Counted from the first letter of the stretch, positions 21,958-32,176 are shown. The stretch is 64,000 bases of DNA from Bradyrhizobium sp. SK17 (GCF_002831585.1 NZ_CP025113.1:7207001-7271000), one strand, 5' to 3'. The notes: generated by a model from the letters alone, not told the origin. Translations and numbers: made by a program.

Positions 21958-23388
21958 CTATACCGCTTCGTGCGCGGCCTTGTCGGGGAAGCGTTTTTCC
22001 AGCGCGCTGACAATGAGCTTCATCTTCGATCCCAGCGAGCCCTTCACCATGATCACGTCACCGGCACGGACCGCGGCGACCGCCTGCGCTTCGAGCGCCG
22101 CCGAGCTCTCGGCATAGCCTCCCCGCTTGCCGGTGGAAAGGGCATCCCACAGATTCCGCATCAGCGGACCACAACAATATACGAGGTCGATGCGGTTGGC
22201 GGTCACGGCTTCGTTGAGGCCGCGGTGCAGGTCGGGCCCGGTCGGCCCGAGCTCGAGCATGTCGCCGAGCACGGCGATCCGGCGGCCATGCGGCCCGACC
22301 TTGGCCTGGCCGAGCACGTTGAGCGCGGCCGCCATCGAGGCCGGATTGGCGTTGTAGCTCTCGTCGATCAGCGTCGCCTCACCATGGCCGACCTCGACCG
22401 TGCGGCGGAGGCCGCGGCCAGTCGGTGCCTCGAGCAGCGACAGCGACAGCGCCGCGCGCGCGAGATCGGCGCCGAGCAGCGAAGCGCCGGCCAGCACCGC
22501 GAGCGAGTTCATCGCCATGTGGCGGCCGGGCATGCCGATCTTGTAGGTGATGTCGTGGTCCAGAATATCCGCATGCACCGCCGAGCAGGTCGCGTGCAGC
22601 GAGAGGTCGAGCAGCCGTGCCTCGGCGCGCTTGTCGGTACCGAAAGAGACAATGCGCGAGATGCCGGCTTTCCCGGCCTTCTTTTGCAGCCGCGCGAACT
22701 GGCCGTTGTCGCGGTTGAGCACGACGGCGCCATCGGGCTCGAGCCCTGCGAAGATCTCCGCCTTGGCGTCGGCGATCGCCTCGATGCCGGAGAAGAACTC
22801 CAGATGCACCGGCTCGATCGTGGTGATGATGGCGACATGCGGCCGCACCATCTTCACCAGCGGCGTGATCTCGCCGGCATGGTTCATGCCGATCTCGAAC
22901 ACCGCGAAACGCGTGCTCGCCGGGCAGCGCGCCAGCGACAGCGGCACGCCCCAATGATTGTTGAACGACGCCACCGAGGCATGGGTTTCGCCCTGCGCCG
23001 ACAGCACGCGGCGCAGCGCCTCCTTGGTCGAGGTCTTGCCGACCGAGCCGGTGACCGCGATGATCTGGGCCTTGAGCCGCGCACGCGAGGCATGGGCGAG
23101 TTCGACCAGGCCGGCGAGCACGTCGTCGACCACCAGCAGCGGCGCGTCGGCGGGAAACTTTTCACGTTGCGCGGTCTCGACCACGGCGAGGCCAGCGCCG
23201 GCTTTCAGCGCGGCCTCGACGAAGGCGTGGCCGTCATGGACGTCGCCCTTGATCGCAAAATACGCTTCGCCCGCGGCGATGGTGCGGCTGTCGATCGAAA
23301 GACCGGTGACGCCATCCGGCAGCGCGCCTTGCGGCGCGGCGCGCATTGCGGTCGCCATCGCATCCGAGGTCCACAACATCGTGCTCAT
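21958..23388 (-). CDS. murF: UDP-MurNAc-tripeptide--D-Ala-D-Ala ligase MurF
   Basis: MurF attaches the D-Ala-D-Ala dipeptide made by Ddl to the UDP-MurNAc tripeptide. The 476-residue protein has the ATP loop [14 protein letters not shown] near residue 115, followed by [29 protein letters not shown] and the C-terminal [15 protein letters not shown] motif, all typical of MurF. The start ATG at 23388 overlaps the murE stop by four bases, so the two are translationally coupled. Confidence 0.96.
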   Translation of the reverse strand: MSTMLWTSDAMATAMRAAPQGALPDGVTGLSIDSRTIAAGEAYFAIKGDVHDGHAFVEAALKAGAGLAVVETAQREKFPADAPLLVVDDVLAGLVELAHASRARLKAQIIAVTGSVGKTSTKEALRRVLSAQGETHASVASFNNHWGVPLSLARCPASTRFAVFEIGMNHAGEITPLVKMVRPHVAIITTIEPVHLEFFSGIEAIADAKAEIFAGLEPDGAVVLNRDNGQFARLQKKAGKAGISRIVSFGTDKRAEARLLDLSLHATCSAVHADILDHDITYKIGMPGRHMAMNSLAVLAGASLLGADLARAALSLSLLEAPTGRGLRRTVEVGHGEATLIDESYNANPASMAAALNVLGQAKVGPHGRRIAVLGDMLELGPTGPDLHRGLNEAVTANRIDLVYCCGPLMRNLWDALSTGKRGGYAESSAALEAQAVAAVRAGDVIMVKGSLGSKMKLIVSALEKRFPDKAAHEAV

Positions 23389-24842
23389 GCGCCCTCCTCG
23401 GCCAACGCCTTCGCGACTGCTTCGTGATCGCTGAACGGCAGCGTCGTGCCGCCGACGATCTGCCCGATCTCGTGGCCCTTGCCGGCCACGACCAGCGCAT
23501 CGCCCGGTGCAAGGCCGGCGATGCCGACGCGGATTGCCTCGGCGCGGTCGCCGATCTCGCGCGCGCCCTTCGCGGTGGCCATGATCGCGGCGCGGATCAC
23601 CTCGGGCTTCTCGCTGCGCGGATTGTCGTCGGTGACGATGATGTGATCGGCATTCTCGGCGGCAATCGCGCCCATGATCGGGCGCTTGCCGGCGTCGCGG
23701 TCGCCGCCAGCGCCGAAGATCACGACCAGCCTGCGCTTCGCATAGGGCCGCAGCGCCTGCAACGCCTTGGCGAGCGCATCGGGCTTGTGGGCGTAGTCGA
23801 CGAAGATCGGCGCGCCATTGTGCTCGCCGACCAGTTCGAGCCGACCCTTGGCGCCTTCGAGATGTTCGAGACAGCCGAAAACGTCATCGGCGGCGCTGCC
23901 GGTGCCGATCGCGAGCCCCGCCGCGACCAGCGCGTTCTCGATCTGGAATTCGCCGACCAACGGCAGCCGGATCGCATGATTGCGTCCGCGATGCGCGATT
24001 GCGAGCTTCTGCGCGAAGCCCTCGATGGTGGCCTCAGTGAGCTTGATGCCCTCGCTCGCATCGGCGTTGCGGCCGACCGTGATGATCCGCAGGCCGCGGG
24101 CGCGCGCCGCATCGATCACTTCAGCCGAGCAATCATGATCCGCCGAGATCACCGCCGCGCCACCGGGCGTGACGAGGTCGCGGAACAGGCGGAGCTTGGC
24201 GTTGAGATAGTGCGCGACGTCGGGATGATAATCCATGTGATCGCGCGACAGGTTGGTGAAGCCGCCGGCCTGGATGCGCACGCCATCGAGACGATATTGG
24301 TCGAGGCCGTGCGAGGAGGCCTCGAACGCAAGATGGGTGACGCCATCGCCCGCGATCTCGTCGAGTTGGCGATGCAGCGCAATCGGATCCGGCGTGGTCA
24401 GCGAACCGTAGATGGTGCGCTTGTCCGAGACCAGACCGATGGTACCGATGCTCGCGGAAGCATGGCCGAGCCGTTGCCAGATCTGACGCGTGAAGGCCGC
24501 GACCGAGGTCTTGCCGCTGGTGCCGGTCACCGCCGCGATCGTCGCGGGCTGGCGCGGGTAGAATGTCGCGGCCGCGAGCGCCAGCGCACGGCGCGGATTG
24601 GGCGTGACGACGAATGGAACGCGAAGCGGCGCCTGCGGCGGATGGTCGCCCGCGACCGCGACCGCGCCGGCATCGATCGCCGCGTCGACGAAGCGCGCGC
24701 CGTCGGTCTTGCTGCCGGTCAATGCGAAGAACAGGTCGCCCGGCTTCACCGCACGGCTGTCGACCGCAAGCCCGCCGACCACAACGGTGTCGGCATTCGG
24801 ATCGATCGTGGCGTCAGCGCCGAAGAGGTCGCGAAGTCTCAT
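23385..24842 (-). CDS. murE: UDP-MurNAc-L-Ala-D-Glu:meso-diaminopimelate ligase MurE
   Basis: MurE adds the third stem-peptide residue. The 485-residue protein has the ATP loop [16 protein letters not shown] near residue 112, the [12 protein letters not shown] and [10 protein letters not shown] motifs, and the substrate-selecting sequence [12 protein letters not shown]. In this family DNPR indicates meso-diaminopimelate rather than lysine, which fits a Gram-negative organism. The ATG at 24842 (MRLRDLFG) follows ftsI after 92 bases, and its stop overlaps murF by four bases. Confidence 0.97.
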   Translation of the reverse strand: MRLRDLFGADATIDPNADTVVVGGLAVDSRAVKPGDLFFALTGSKTDGARFVDAAIDAGAVAVAGDHPPQAPLRVPFVVTPNPRRALALAAATFYPRQPATIAAVTGTSGKTSVAAFTRQIWQRLGHASASIGTIGLVSDKRTIYGSLTTPDPIALHRQLDEIAGDGVTHLAFEASSHGLDQYRLDGVRIQAGGFTNLSRDHMDYHPDVAHYLNAKLRLFRDLVTPGGAAVISADHDCSAEVIDAARARGLRIITVGRNADASEGIKLTEATIEGFAQKLAIAHRGRNHAIRLPLVGEFQIENALVAAGLAIGTGSAADDVFGCLEHLEGAKGRLELVGEHNGAPIFVDYAHKPDALAKALQALRPYAKRRLVVIFGAGGDRDAGKRPIMGAIAAENADHIIVTDDNPRSEKPEVIRAAIMATAKGAREIGDRAEAIRVGIAGLAPGDALVVAGKGHEIGQIVGGTTLPFSDHEAVAKALAEEGA

Positions 24843-24934
24843 GATCTTCCAGTCTGGCCGGCGCCGTTCTGGCGCCGCACGATCTATCCGGAAAACCGCT
24901 GCACACTTTCCGGATCATGCTGTGAACATACGCC

Positions 24935-26710
24935 TTACTGGGTTGTTCTGGATGCCGCAAGAATAAGGCGGTCGGACGGCGGCAGATCGAATCGCGGCTC
25001 GACGCCCAAAAGCGGCGCAATTCGGGCGATCACGTTGCCGCCGGTCGGCACCGCGTTCCAGCCTGAAGTGATGAAACCGTAGGTCTCCTTCAGGGGCTGC
25101 GGTTCGTCCAGCATGATCAGGAGCTGGTATTTCGGATTGTCGGCAGGCAGGATCGCGGTGAACGCGTTCAACACGCGCTTCTTGGCGTAGCGGCCGTTGA
25201 CCACCTTTTCGGCGGTGCCGGTCTTGCCACCGATATAGTAGCCCTTGACGTCGGCCTTCTTGGCGGTGCCGACCTCGGCATTGAGCCGCATCAGGTAGCG
25301 CATCTTGTCCGAGGTCTCGGGCTTGATGACGCGCTTGGCCAGCGCCATCGCCTCCTGCTCGGTACGTTTCAGGAAGGTCGGCGGGATCAGGTAGCCGCCA
25401 TTGACCAGCGCGTCGATGCCCATCACCGCCTGCAACGGCGCGACTGCGATGCCGTGGCCGAACGAGATGGTGACGGTGTTCAGTTCGCCCCACCTCTTCG
25501 GCACGATCGGCGAGGCGCTCTCCGGCAATTCGGTGCGCAGCCGCTCGAGCTGCCCCATCTTGCGCAGGAAGGCCTTGTGCGCGTCGACGCCCATCGCCAG
25601 CGCAATGCGCCCGGCGCCGATGTTGGAGGAATAGTAGAACACCTCCTTCATGTTGATCATGCGGCCGAGATTGTGATCGTCATGGATCGCGAACTTGCCG
25701 TAATGCAGCGGGCCCCGCGCGTCCCACATCGAGTTGAGGTCGAACCGGCCGCTATCCAGCGCCATCGCCAGCGTGAATGCTTTGAAGGTCGAGCCCATCT
25801 CGTAGACGCCAGTGGTCAGGCGGTTGATGCGGTCCGGATCGTGCGCTTCCTTCGGATTGTTCGGATCGAAATCCGGCAGCGACACCATCGCGACGATCTC
25901 GCCGGTGCGCACATTGGAGACGAGACCCGAAGCCGCTTTGGCCTTGAACTTCTCCTTCGCCTTGATCAGTTCGTCGCGCAGTGCATGCTCGACGCGGAGA
26001 TCGACCGACAGCTCCACCGGCTTCTGCAGGCGGTCGGTGGCGAAGCCCGCGCGATGCAGATCGGCCAGACCGTTATTGTCCAGCCACTTCTCCATGCCGG
26101 CGATGCCCTGGTTGTCGATGTTGACCAGGCCGATCAGGTGGGCGACCTCGTTGCCGGTCGGATAGACGCGCTTGTTCTCGCGCAGGAAGCCAACGCCGGG
26201 CAGGCCGAGGCGGTGGATGTCGAGCTGCTGCTTCGGCGTGATCTCGCGCTTCAGCCAGACGAAGCCTTTGCGCGACGACAGCCGGTCGCGCACCTCGCTG
26301 GTGTCGAGATCGGGCAACGCCCCGGTCAAAAGCTCGATCGCTTCGTCCTTGTCGATCAGGCGGCGCGGCTCGGCGAACAGGCTCGGCGCCTTGACGTCGG
26401 TGGCGAGGATCGCGCCGTTGCGGTCGGTGATGTCGGGCCGCGCGGTCGCGATGGCGTCCTGCGACGCGGCGCGCCGCGCGCTATGGCTGTCGGCACCGAT
26501 GGCGAACAGCACCAGCCGCCCGGCCAGCACGCAATAGACCGCCGCGAAGGCAAGGATCGCAAGCCCGACGCGCGCGCGCGCCTTGGCCGCACGGTCGACA
26601 TTGCTGCCGTACAGCAGCGTGCGGATCAGCCGCTGGCTCCAGGGCTCGATCGGTTTCGCGGCCGGATTGTTGGCGGGGGCCGCCGGATCGGTCATGGCTG
26701 GTCCCGTCAT
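24935..26710 (-). CDS. ftsI: Division-specific penicillin-binding protein FtsI (PBP3)
   Basis: FtsI is the septal transpeptidase that crosslinks new peptidoglycan and is paired with FtsW. The 591-residue product has a Pro/Ala-rich cytoplasmic head, one membrane anchor near residues 48-70 ([21 protein letters not shown]) and a PBP dimerisation domain. The transpeptidase domain has the three active-site motifs: STFK in [15 protein letters not shown] in [11 protein letters not shown], and KTGT in [11 protein letters not shown]. The ATG at 26710 overlaps the ftsL stop by four bases. Met6 is an alternative start. Confidence 0.96.
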   Translation of the reverse strand: MTGPAMTDPAAPANNPAAKPIEPWSQRLIRTLLYGSNVDRAAKARARVGLAILAFAAVYCVLAGRLVLFAIGADSHSARRAASQDAIATARPDITDRNGAILATDVKAPSLFAEPRRLIDKDEAIELLTGALPDLDTSEVRDRLSSRKGFVWLKREITPKQQLDIHRLGLPGVGFLRENKRVYPTGNEVAHLIGLVNIDNQGIAGMEKWLDNNGLADLHRAGFATDRLQKPVELSVDLRVEHALRDELIKAKEKFKAKAASGLVSNVRTGEIVAMVSLPDFDPNNPKEAHDPDRINRLTTGVYEMGSTFKAFTLAMALDSGRFDLNSMWDARGPLHYGKFAIHDDHNLGRMINMKEVFYYSSNIGAGRIALAMGVDAHKAFLRKMGQLERLRTELPESASPIVPKRWGELNTVTISFGHGIAVAPLQAVMGIDALVNGGYLIPPTFLKRTEQEAMALAKRVIKPETSDKMRYLMRLNAEVGTAKKADVKGYYIGGKTGTAEKVVNGRYAKKRVLNAFTAILPADNPKYQLLIMLDEPQPLKETYGFITSGWNAVPTGGNVIARIAPLLGVEPRFDLPPSDRLILAASRTTQ

Positions 26711-27156
26711 TGCTGATCTCCCCCGCCCTGTTCGGATTCGTCGGGCGCAGGCTGCTCGGCGGCCGGCTGATCGGTCGGCGCCTTGTCGATCGATCCTGTC
26801 GTGCTGTCGGGCGCGGCGGCGGCCTCGATGGTGTCGATCATCGCGCCGATCGGATCACGCGAGCCCGGCCGCGTGAAGCTCGGCGGCCGTTCGGGCAGGT
26901 TCTTCAGGGAATCGTACTGGTTGGCGTTGATCGGCTTCAGCGGCAGATGCCGCTCGGCAAGTCCTTGCAACCTGAGCGGCGCATCGAGCTTGGCCCATTC
27001 AGCGCGCAGAGTGGCGATCGCGTTGCGCTGCTCGCGGATCTCGGCATTGAGTTGCAGCACACGTTCGACGCGCGCGGTCGATTCCATCTTGATGCGATAG
27101 ACATAGGACGCCGCGAAGATCAGCATGCCGATGACGAGGAGATGGAGAAGGCGCAT
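26707..27156 (-). CDS. ftsL: Cell division protein FtsL
   Basis: FtsL is a small bitopic protein that forms a complex with FtsB and FtsQ and activates FtsWI. The 149-residue product begins MRLLHLLVIGMLIFAASYVY, a short cytoplasmic end and one membrane helix. A coiled coil follows (RVERVLQLNAEIREQRNAIATLRAEWAKL) and then a conserved LQGLAERHLPLKPIN segment. The rest is a Pro/Asp/Gln-rich tail longer than in enteric FtsL. The ATG at 27156 comes two bases after the rsmH stop, and the stop overlaps ftsI, so all three are coupled. Confidence 0.88.
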   Translation of the reverse strand: MRLLHLLVIGMLIFAASYVYRIKMESTARVERVLQLNAEIREQRNAIATLRAEWAKLDAPLRLQGLAERHLPLKPINANQYDSLKNLPERPPSFTRPGSRDPIGAMIDTIEAAAAPDSTTGSIDKAPTDQPAAEQPAPDESEQGGGDQQ

Positions 27157-27158
27157 CG

Positions 27159-28154
27159 TCAGCCTCCCCGCTTCAGGTCGGAGAGCCGCGGCCACGACGG
27201 CAAGTCGTCGTCCGCATGCATCGGCGCTGCGGTGCGTTCGGCGGCACGCAGTTTTGCGGAGCGCGCGCGCGGATTGGCCGCGATCTCGGCGTCGCCGGGC
27301 ACGACCGGTCGCTTGGTCAGGATCTGGAAACTCGGGGCGGACTGCGCGACCTCGGGCAGATGCCGCGAGCCGCCGGCAACCTTGCCGCGCTCGGCGAGGA
27401 AATTCTTGACGATGCGGTCTTCCAGCGAATGGAACGAGACCACGACGAGCCGGCCGCCCGGCTTCAGCACGCGCTCGGCGGCGGCCAGCGCCAGATAGAG
27501 CTCGTCGAGTTCCTCATTGACGAAGATGCGCAGCGCCTGAAAGGTCCGGGTCGCCGGATGGATCTCGTTCGGCTTGGCGCGCACCACTTTCGCGACGAGT
27601 TCGGCCAACGCCTCCGTCGTCGTGATCGGCGCATCCTTGCGTGCGGCGACGATGGCGCGGGCGACGCCGCGCGAGTGGCGCTCCTCGCCGAAGATATAGA
27701 TGATGTCGGCGAGTTCCTTCTCGGAGGCGGTCGCGACCACATCGGCTGCGGTCGGGCCGCTCTGCCCCATCCGCATGTCGAGCGGTCCACCCAGCCGAAA
27801 CGAAAAGCCGCGCTCGCCCTGATCGAGTTGCATCGAGGAGACGCCGACATCCATCACGACGCCGTCGACCGCATCCGCGCCCTGCGCGGCACAGACCTCG
27901 GCAAGATTGGAGAAGCGGTCCTCGACCAGCGTAAGCCGGCCGCCCGCGCCGTCGACCAGATCGAAGCCGCGCGTGATCGCGGTGCGGTCGCGGTCGATGC
28001 CGATCACGCGGGTATCGGCGACGTCGAGAATCATCCGGCTGTAGCCGCCGGCACCGAAGGTGGCATCGACATAAATGCCGCCGGCGCGCGGCGCGAGATA
28101 TGCCACCGCCTCGTGGCCGAGCACCGAAATGTGACGCGACGCACGCTCGTTCAT
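27159..28154 (-). CDS. rsmH: 16S rRNA (cytosine1402-N4)-methyltransferase RsmH (MraW)
   Basis: RsmH methylates N4 of C1402 in the ribosomal decoding centre and is the usual head gene of dcw clusters. The 331-residue protein from the ATG at 28154 ([20 protein letters not shown], with GGGGA ten bases upstream) has the SAM-binding motif [48 protein letters not shown] and the C-terminal [17 protein letters not shown] longer in-frame start at 28391 adds an Arg-rich stretch foreign to RsmH. No mraZ precedes it. Confidence 0.96.
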   Translation of the reverse strand: MNERASRHISVLGHEAVAYLAPRAGGIYVDATFGAGGYSRMILDVADTRVIGIDRDRTAITRGFDLVDGAGGRLTLVEDRFSNLAEVCAAQGADAVDGVVMDVGVSSMQLDQGERGFSFRLGGPLDMRMGQSGPTAADVVATASEKELADIIYIFGEERHSRGVARAIVAARKDAPITTTEALAELVAKVVRAKPNEIHPATRTFQALRIFVNEELDELYLALAAAERVLKPGGRLVVVSFHSLEDRIVKNFLAERGKVAGGSRHLPEVAQSAPSFQILTKRPVVPGDAEIAANPRARSAKLRAAERTAAPMHADDDLPSWPRLSDLKRGG

Positions 28155-28623
28155 GCGCCGTCCCCGGGCGGGACCGCGTGACTGGTATGCAAGCTGGCTG
28201 CGCGCCGACTCATTGCGCCTCGAATCCTCGCGCCTTGCCCGACCATCGCTGCGAAAGCGTTGCTGCGTGATGCCAGCGCCAACTCCCGTCCCCGGTCGCA
28301 AATCCTGATATCCGACCGGAATTGGGAGGGTTTCCATGGGATTTCGCGCAAGCAGCGGAGCCTTGGCCGTCCCCCGAAACCGGTTCGGCACTTCACCCTC
28401 AGTAACGGCACTTAGCGTTAAGAAAACGTTGATGATCGGTTAGCGCGATGGCGCGCCTTTGATGCGTATTCGAGTGATGCTCCGGGCGCACAGTCCGGGC
28501 ATAATGCGTCCCCCGGAACCGGCAGCCCGATTGCCCGACCCGCAGGGTAAAGGAATAGTAAATGCCTATTTGGCTTATCCATATGTCAAAATGCTGGTCT
28601 CTCGTCGGGTTTGAGTGATTCGT
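28155..28623. promoter_or_regulatory. Divergent intergenic region between rsmH and the amidase gene
   Basis: This 469-base gap must hold the promoter that starts the long dcw transcription unit on the minus strand and the promoter of the amidase gene on the plus strand. I see no mraZ-like frame and no cluster of GTGGG boxes, the repeats MraZ binds. TTAA-N7-TTGA at 28418-28432 is one base from the CtrA half-site spacing TTAA-N7-TTAA; this is weak and unproven. The part nearest the amidase gene (28540-28600) is AT-rich. Confidence 0.45.
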
Positions 28624-29499
28624 ATGGCTTCTGGTTCGTCCTCGTCTGGCAACGCTGATTCGAAGCGTCAGCGCGTCCTTCCCGTTCCGAAGGGCGTGGC
28701 CGACGCGAAGATGTTCACGCCGGACTCATCGATCGCCTCCGACGTGATCCCGTCGGTGAATTTCGGCGAACGCGCGGGCGGCCGGCAACCCGACATGATC
28801 GTGCTGCACTACACCGGCATGCCCGACGTCGAAGGCGCGATCGCGCAGCTCTGCACGGCGGGCACCGAGGTTTCCGCGCATTACATCGTGCTGGAGGACG
28901 GACGCATCGTGCAATGCGTGCCGGAGAGCATGCGTGCCTGGCACGCCGGCGTGTCCGCATGGGCGGGCGAGGACGACATCAATTCCTGCTCGATCGGTGT
29001 CGAGATCGTCAATCGCGGCCACGATTGGGGCTATCCAGATTTTCCGCTGCGCCAGATCGCGGCCGTGATCGCGCTGTGCCGCGGCATCATGCTTCGCCGC
29101 AAGGTGCCCTCGCATCGCGTGCTCGGCCATTCCGACGTCGCGCCGGGGCGCAAGAAGGATCCCGGCGAGAAATTCCCGTGGCACTCGCTGGCCAATTCCG
29201 GCGTCGGGCACTGGGTGCAGCCGGCGCGGATCGTGCGCGGCGATGCGCTGCAACTCGGCGCGATCAGCGACAGCGTCTCCAACATGCAGGCCGCATTCCG
29301 ACGTTACGGCTACAACATCCCGACCAACGGCAAGTTCGACGGGCCGACCATGGAGGTCGTCACCGCCTTCCAGCGTCACTTCCGCCCCGAACGTGTCGAC
29401 GGGATCGCCGACCGCTCCACCATGGCGACGCTGCACGCGTTGCTGGAGAGCCTGCCGCCGGATGCGGTGGTGCAAGCTACGGTGGCGAAGGCGAAGTAG
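28624..29499 (+). CDS. N-acetylmuramoyl-L-alanine amidase with peptidoglycan-binding domain (AmiD-like)
   Basis: The 291-residue protein has an Amidase_2 fold: MIVLHYTGMPDVEGAIAQL with the first zinc histidine, SAHYIVLEDGRIVQCVPE, NSCSIGVEIVNRGHDWGYP, and VLGHSDVAPGRKKDPGEKFPW with the second histidine and the catalytic lysine region. A peptidoglycan-binding type 1 domain follows (IPTNGKFDGPTMEVVTAFQRHFRP). It would cleave the bond between MurNAc and L-Ala in muropeptides or murein. No clear signal peptide is seen, since the N-terminus is polar, so it may act in cell-wall recycling in the cytoplasm. A GTG at 28615 is an alternative start. Confidence 0.9.
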   Translation: MASGSSSSGNADSKRQRVLPVPKGVADAKMFTPDSSIASDVIPSVNFGERAGGRQPDMIVLHYTGMPDVEGAIAQLCTAGTEVSAHYIVLEDGRIVQCVPESMRAWHAGVSAWAGEDDINSCSIGVEIVNRGHDWGYPDFPLRQIAAVIALCRGIMLRRKVPSHRVLGHSDVAPGRKKDPGEKFPWHSLANSGVGHWVQPARIVRGDALQLGAISDSVSNMQAAFRRYGYNIPTNGKFDGPTMEVVTAFQRHFRPERVDGIADRSTMATLHALLESLPPDAVVQATVAKAK

Positions 29500-29517
29500 G
29501 CTCGGTCTCTGCCCAGC

Positions 29518-29601
29518 GTCATTGCGAGCGAAGCGAAGCAATCCATTCCTCCACTCGGGGATAAGTGAATTGCCTCGTCGCTTCGCTCCTCGCAAATGAC
29601 G
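29518..29601. repeat. Palindromic repeat (GTCATTGCGAGCGAAGCGAAGCAATCC family)
   Basis: The left arm GTCATTGCGAGCGAAGCGAA pairs with the right arm ending TCGCTTCGCTCCTCGCAAATGACG, with AAGCAATCC against GAATTGCCT nearer the centre. It is a third repeat family in this window and lies between the convergent ends of the amidase gene and the sigma factor gene. Confidence 0.85.
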
Positions 29602-29613
29602 TGGAGACGTCAA

Positions 29614-30849
29614 TCACCCCAGTTCGGCAATCCGCCGCGCATAAAGCCGCCGCAGCGGCTCGAGCTGGGTTGCGGCCGAGGCGGCGAGATAGGCCTGCCG
29701 CGCCTCGTCGTTGCGGCCGAGACGGCGCAACAGATCGGCACGCACTGCGGGCAGCTGGTCGTATCCCCTCAAGCTGCCGCGCGCGTCCAGCGCATCGATC
29801 AGATCGAGCGCGCGCGCCGGGCCGTCGACCATCGACACCGCGGCGGCGTGGTTGAGCTCGATCACCGGCGACGGGCTGATGCGCAGCAGCACCTCATAGA
29901 GACCGGCGATCTGCGGCCAGTCGGTATCCGCGAAGCTCGGTGCGCGGGCGTGCAAGGCGGCGATCGCGGCCTGCACCGCGTAGGATTGCGGGCGGCCCGG
30001 CATTCGCAGCGCCTCCTCGACCAGCTTCACGCCCTCGGTGATCTGCCGGACATCCCACAGCGAACGGTCCTGCTGCTCGAGCAGCACGATGTCGCCGGTC
30101 GCAGTTTGGCGGCCGGCGCGGCGCGCATCGTGAAGCAGCATCAAGGCCAGCAGGCCCTTGATCTCGCCGCGCGCCGGGATCAGCGCATCGATCAGCCGCG
30201 CCAGCCGGATCGCCTCGCGCGCGAGATCGGGCCGCATCAAATCCTCGCCGGCGGTCGCGGCATAACCTTCGGTGAACACCAGGTAGATCACCGCGAGCAC
30301 GCCAGAGAGCCGCGGCTCCAGCGCCTCGCGCTCCGGCACCTGATAGGGAATGCCGGCGAGCTTGATCTTCTGCTTGGCACGCAGCAGGCGCTGCGCCATC
30401 GCGTCCTCGCTGACCAGAAACGCCCGCGCCACTTGTGCGGTCGTCAGACCGCACACCGTGCGCAAGGTCAACGCGACCTGAACTTCGGCGGCAAAGGACG
30501 GATGGCAGCAGGTGAAGATCAGCCGCAGCATGTCGTCATCGAGGCTGGCATCGGCCGGCTCGGGCGGCGCTTCCGCATCGAGCAGCAGTTGATGCGTCAA
30601 TTGCTGCTGCTTGCCGCGAAAGCTGGCGGCGCGGCGCACCCGGTCGATCGCCTTGTTGCGGCCGACATTGACCAGCCAGGCGCGCGGATTGGCGGGAAAT
30701 TCACCGATCGGCCAGCGTTGCAGCGCCACCGCGAACGCATCCTGCAACGCATCCTCGGCCAGATCGAAATCGCCGACGAGACGGATCAACGTGGCGAGCG
30801 CCCGCCCCGCCTCGTCGCGAAACACCTTTTCGATCTGGCTCGGGGTCAT
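29614..30849 (-). CDS. ECF RNA polymerase sigma factor with C-terminal TPR-like extension (ECF42-like)
   Basis: The 411-residue protein begins with sigma region 2 ([31 protein letters not shown], then [19 protein letters not shown]). Region 4 follows ([34 protein letters not shown]). A helical extension of about 200 residues then runs to the end, much longer than a minimal ECF factor of about 180. This extension and the adjacent DGPF/YCII gene match the group called ECF42, which is thought not to use a classical anti-sigma factor; the extension is suspected to regulate activity. The inducing signal and target genes are unknown. Confidence 0.88.
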   Translation of the reverse strand: MTPSQIEKVFRDEAGRALATLIRLVGDFDLAEDALQDAFAVALQRWPIGEFPANPRAWLVNVGRNKAIDRVRRAASFRGKQQQLTHQLLLDAEAPPEPADASLDDDMLRLIFTCCHPSFAAEVQVALTLRTVCGLTTAQVARAFLVSEDAMAQRLLRAKQKIKLAGIPYQVPEREALEPRLSGVLAVIYLVFTEGYAATAGEDLMRPDLAREAIRLARLIDALIPARGEIKGLLALMLLHDARRAGRQTATGDIVLLEQQDRSLWDVRQITEGVKLVEEALRMPGRPQSYAVQAAIAALHARAPSFADTDWPQIAGLYEVLLRISPSPVIELNHAAAVSMVDGPARALDLIDALDARGSLRGYDQLPAVRADLLRRLGRNDEARQAYLAASAATQLEPLRRLYARRIAELG

Positions 30850-30918
30850 CGCACCACTCGATGAGAAATCGTCGTTCCGGAGCGATGTAAGCGCATCGCC
30901 CCGAAACGTTGGCCGGAC

Positions 30919-31272
30919 TTAATTGTCGTAGATCATCACCGGGCGCACCTCGATCGAACCATCCCGGGCACCAGGAATCCGCGCGGCGAGGCCGAGCGCG
31001 GTGTCGAGGTCCTTGGCATCGACCAGATAGTAGCCGCCGAGTTGCTCGCGGGTTTCCGCAAACGGCCCATCGGTGGTCAGCGTCTTGCCATCGCGAACCC
31101 GCACCGTGGTCGCGGTGGATACCGGCTGCAAGCCATCGCCGGCCTTGAAGTGCCCGCTCTGGATGATCGATTGGGTGTAGGCCGCATACTCCGACGTCAG
31201 CTTCTTGCGGTCGTCGGCGGTCATGTGGGCATAGGTCGCGTCGCTCCGGTAGATCAGCAGCAGGTATTGCAT
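30919..31272 (-). CDS. YCII/DGPF-domain protein, partner of the ECF sigma factor
   Basis: The 117-residue protein from the ATG at 31272 (MQYLLLIYRSDATYAHM, preceded by AAGAGGAGAG) is a compact YCII-like ferredoxin fold. The name-giving motif appears as TLTTDGPFAETREQLGGYYLVDAKDLDTAL, followed by IPGARDGSIEVRPVM. Such proteins are the standard genomic neighbours of ECF42 sigma factors; their biochemical role is not settled. It is upstream of the sigma gene on the same strand, 69 bases away, so the two probably form one operon and respond to the same cue. Confidence 0.88.
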   Translation of the reverse strand: MQYLLLIYRSDATYAHMTADDRKKLTSEYAAYTQSIIQSGHFKAGDGLQPVSTATTVRVRDGKTLTTDGPFAETREQLGGYYLVDAKDLDTALGLAARIPGARDGSIEVRPVMIYDN

Positions 31273-31418
31273 CTCGTCTCTCCTCTTGATCGGCTGGATC
31301 GCCGACACCCAGTCGAACGGGCGACAGGCCAAACGACATCTTCAGGATAATTTATTTTGGCCGCCTTGGCGGGCGTAATCCGCTTGACGGGACCGGCGGA
31401 AGCGCCCATGCCATGGCC

Positions 31419-31833
31419 GTCAGTCGGCCGGACGGCCGCTCCCGCAAGTGTCGAAAGGCCGCGGGGGAGGAAAGTCCGGGCTCCATCGACATGCGGTGCC
31501 GGATAACATCCGGCGGGGGCGACCCCAGGGAAAGTGCCACAGAGAACGAACCGCTCCCTCTCCGGAGGAAGCAAGGGTGAAAAGGTGCGGTAAGAGCGCA
31601 CCGCGTTGCCGGCAACGGCGACGGCATGGCAAACCACACCGGGAGCAAAACCGAATAGGGACGGCAACGCGGTTAGTTCGCGCACGCGCGATAACACCGC
31701 AGGGCGATGTCAGGCCCGCTGTCCGGGTAGGTTGCTCGAGGCAAGGTGCAAACCTTGTCCCAGAGGAATGGCCGTCACGTACCATTCGAAAGAATGGTGC
31801 CCTACAGAACCCGGCTTACAGGCCGGCTGATGC
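31419..31833 (+). ncRNA. rnpB: RNase P RNA, bacterial class A
   Basis: This is the catalytic RNA that removes 5' leaders from tRNA precursors. The universally conserved segment GAGGAAAGTCCGGGCTCC is at 31467-31484 and the conserved ACAGAA is at 31804-31809. The alphaproteobacterial stretch GGGGGCGACCCCAGGGAAAG, then TGCCACAGA, lies between. The 5' end AGTCGGCC pairs with GGCCGGCT at the 3' end to form helix P1, which sets the ends to within a few bases. Apparent open frames on both strands in this region are coincidental. Confidence 0.96.
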
Positions 31834-31836
31834 TCT

Positions 31837-31889
31837 AAAGCGTTTTCGAGCGAAGTGGGTTTCCGGTTCGCGTGAAGAAAACGCGTCTT
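31837..31889. repeat. Inverted repeat GCGTTTTC...GAAAACGC after rnpB
   Basis: AAAGCGTTTTCGAGCGAAGT and CGCGTGAAGAAAACGCGTC form an imperfect stem around GGGTTTCCGGTT. This sequence type is common between genes in rhizobia. It begins four bases after rnpB and may take part in ending or trimming that RNA. Confidence 0.65.
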
Positions 31890-31902
31890 GAAGATGGTCC
31901 AT

Positions 31903-31934
31903 GAGGGGCTCGGCGCAACACGCCGGGCCCCTCG
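31903..31934 (+). terminator. Hairpin after rnpB, possible terminator
   Basis: GAGGGGCTCGGCG and CGCCGGGCCCCTC form a strong stem with a loop of about six bases. The T-run typical of intrinsic terminators is absent; the sequence continues GCCATATCCTCC, so function as a terminator is probable but not certain. Confidence 0.55.
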
Positions 31935-31996
31935 CCATATCCTCCACCACAATCGCGCCTCATCTGCTAGACTGGCCGCTTCGCGGAGGATCGCAG

Positions 31997-32176
31997 ATGG
32001 ATCTTCAGAAGATCATGGCGAAGGCCCGAGACGTCGCCAAGAGCAGCGGCACGATCACGACCGAACAGCTCAACGGGATGTGCCCCAACAATATGGAGCC
32101 CGAAGATATCGCGGCTCTCCTTACGGCTTTGCGGACCGAGGGGATTCGCCTCAAGGACGACGAAACAGGAAAGTAA
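31997..32176 (+). CDS. Small protein resembling sigma-70 region 1.1
   Basis: The 59-residue product starts at the ATG at 31997, six bases after GGAGGA. Its sequence GTITTEQLNGMCPNNMEPED, then IAALLTALRTEGIRL, matches the helical pattern of sigma-70 region 1.1 (compare GYVTYDELNKVLP in RpoD). In the full-length primary sigma factor this domain blocks DNA binding by the free protein and gates the RNA polymerase channel. Here the domain stands alone, with no other sigma part nearby. It could bind RNA polymerase or act as a DNA mimic, but that is inference. It lies just after rnpB and is probably transcribed separately. Confidence 0.75.
   Translation: MDLQKIMAKARDVAKSSGTITTEQLNGMCPNNMEPEDIAALLTALRTEGIRLKDDETGK

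Noticed and set aside
31254..31830. Open frames on both strands inside rnpB
   Set aside because: The region is RNase P RNA by conserved sequence and helix P1; the frames have no domain or ribosome site.
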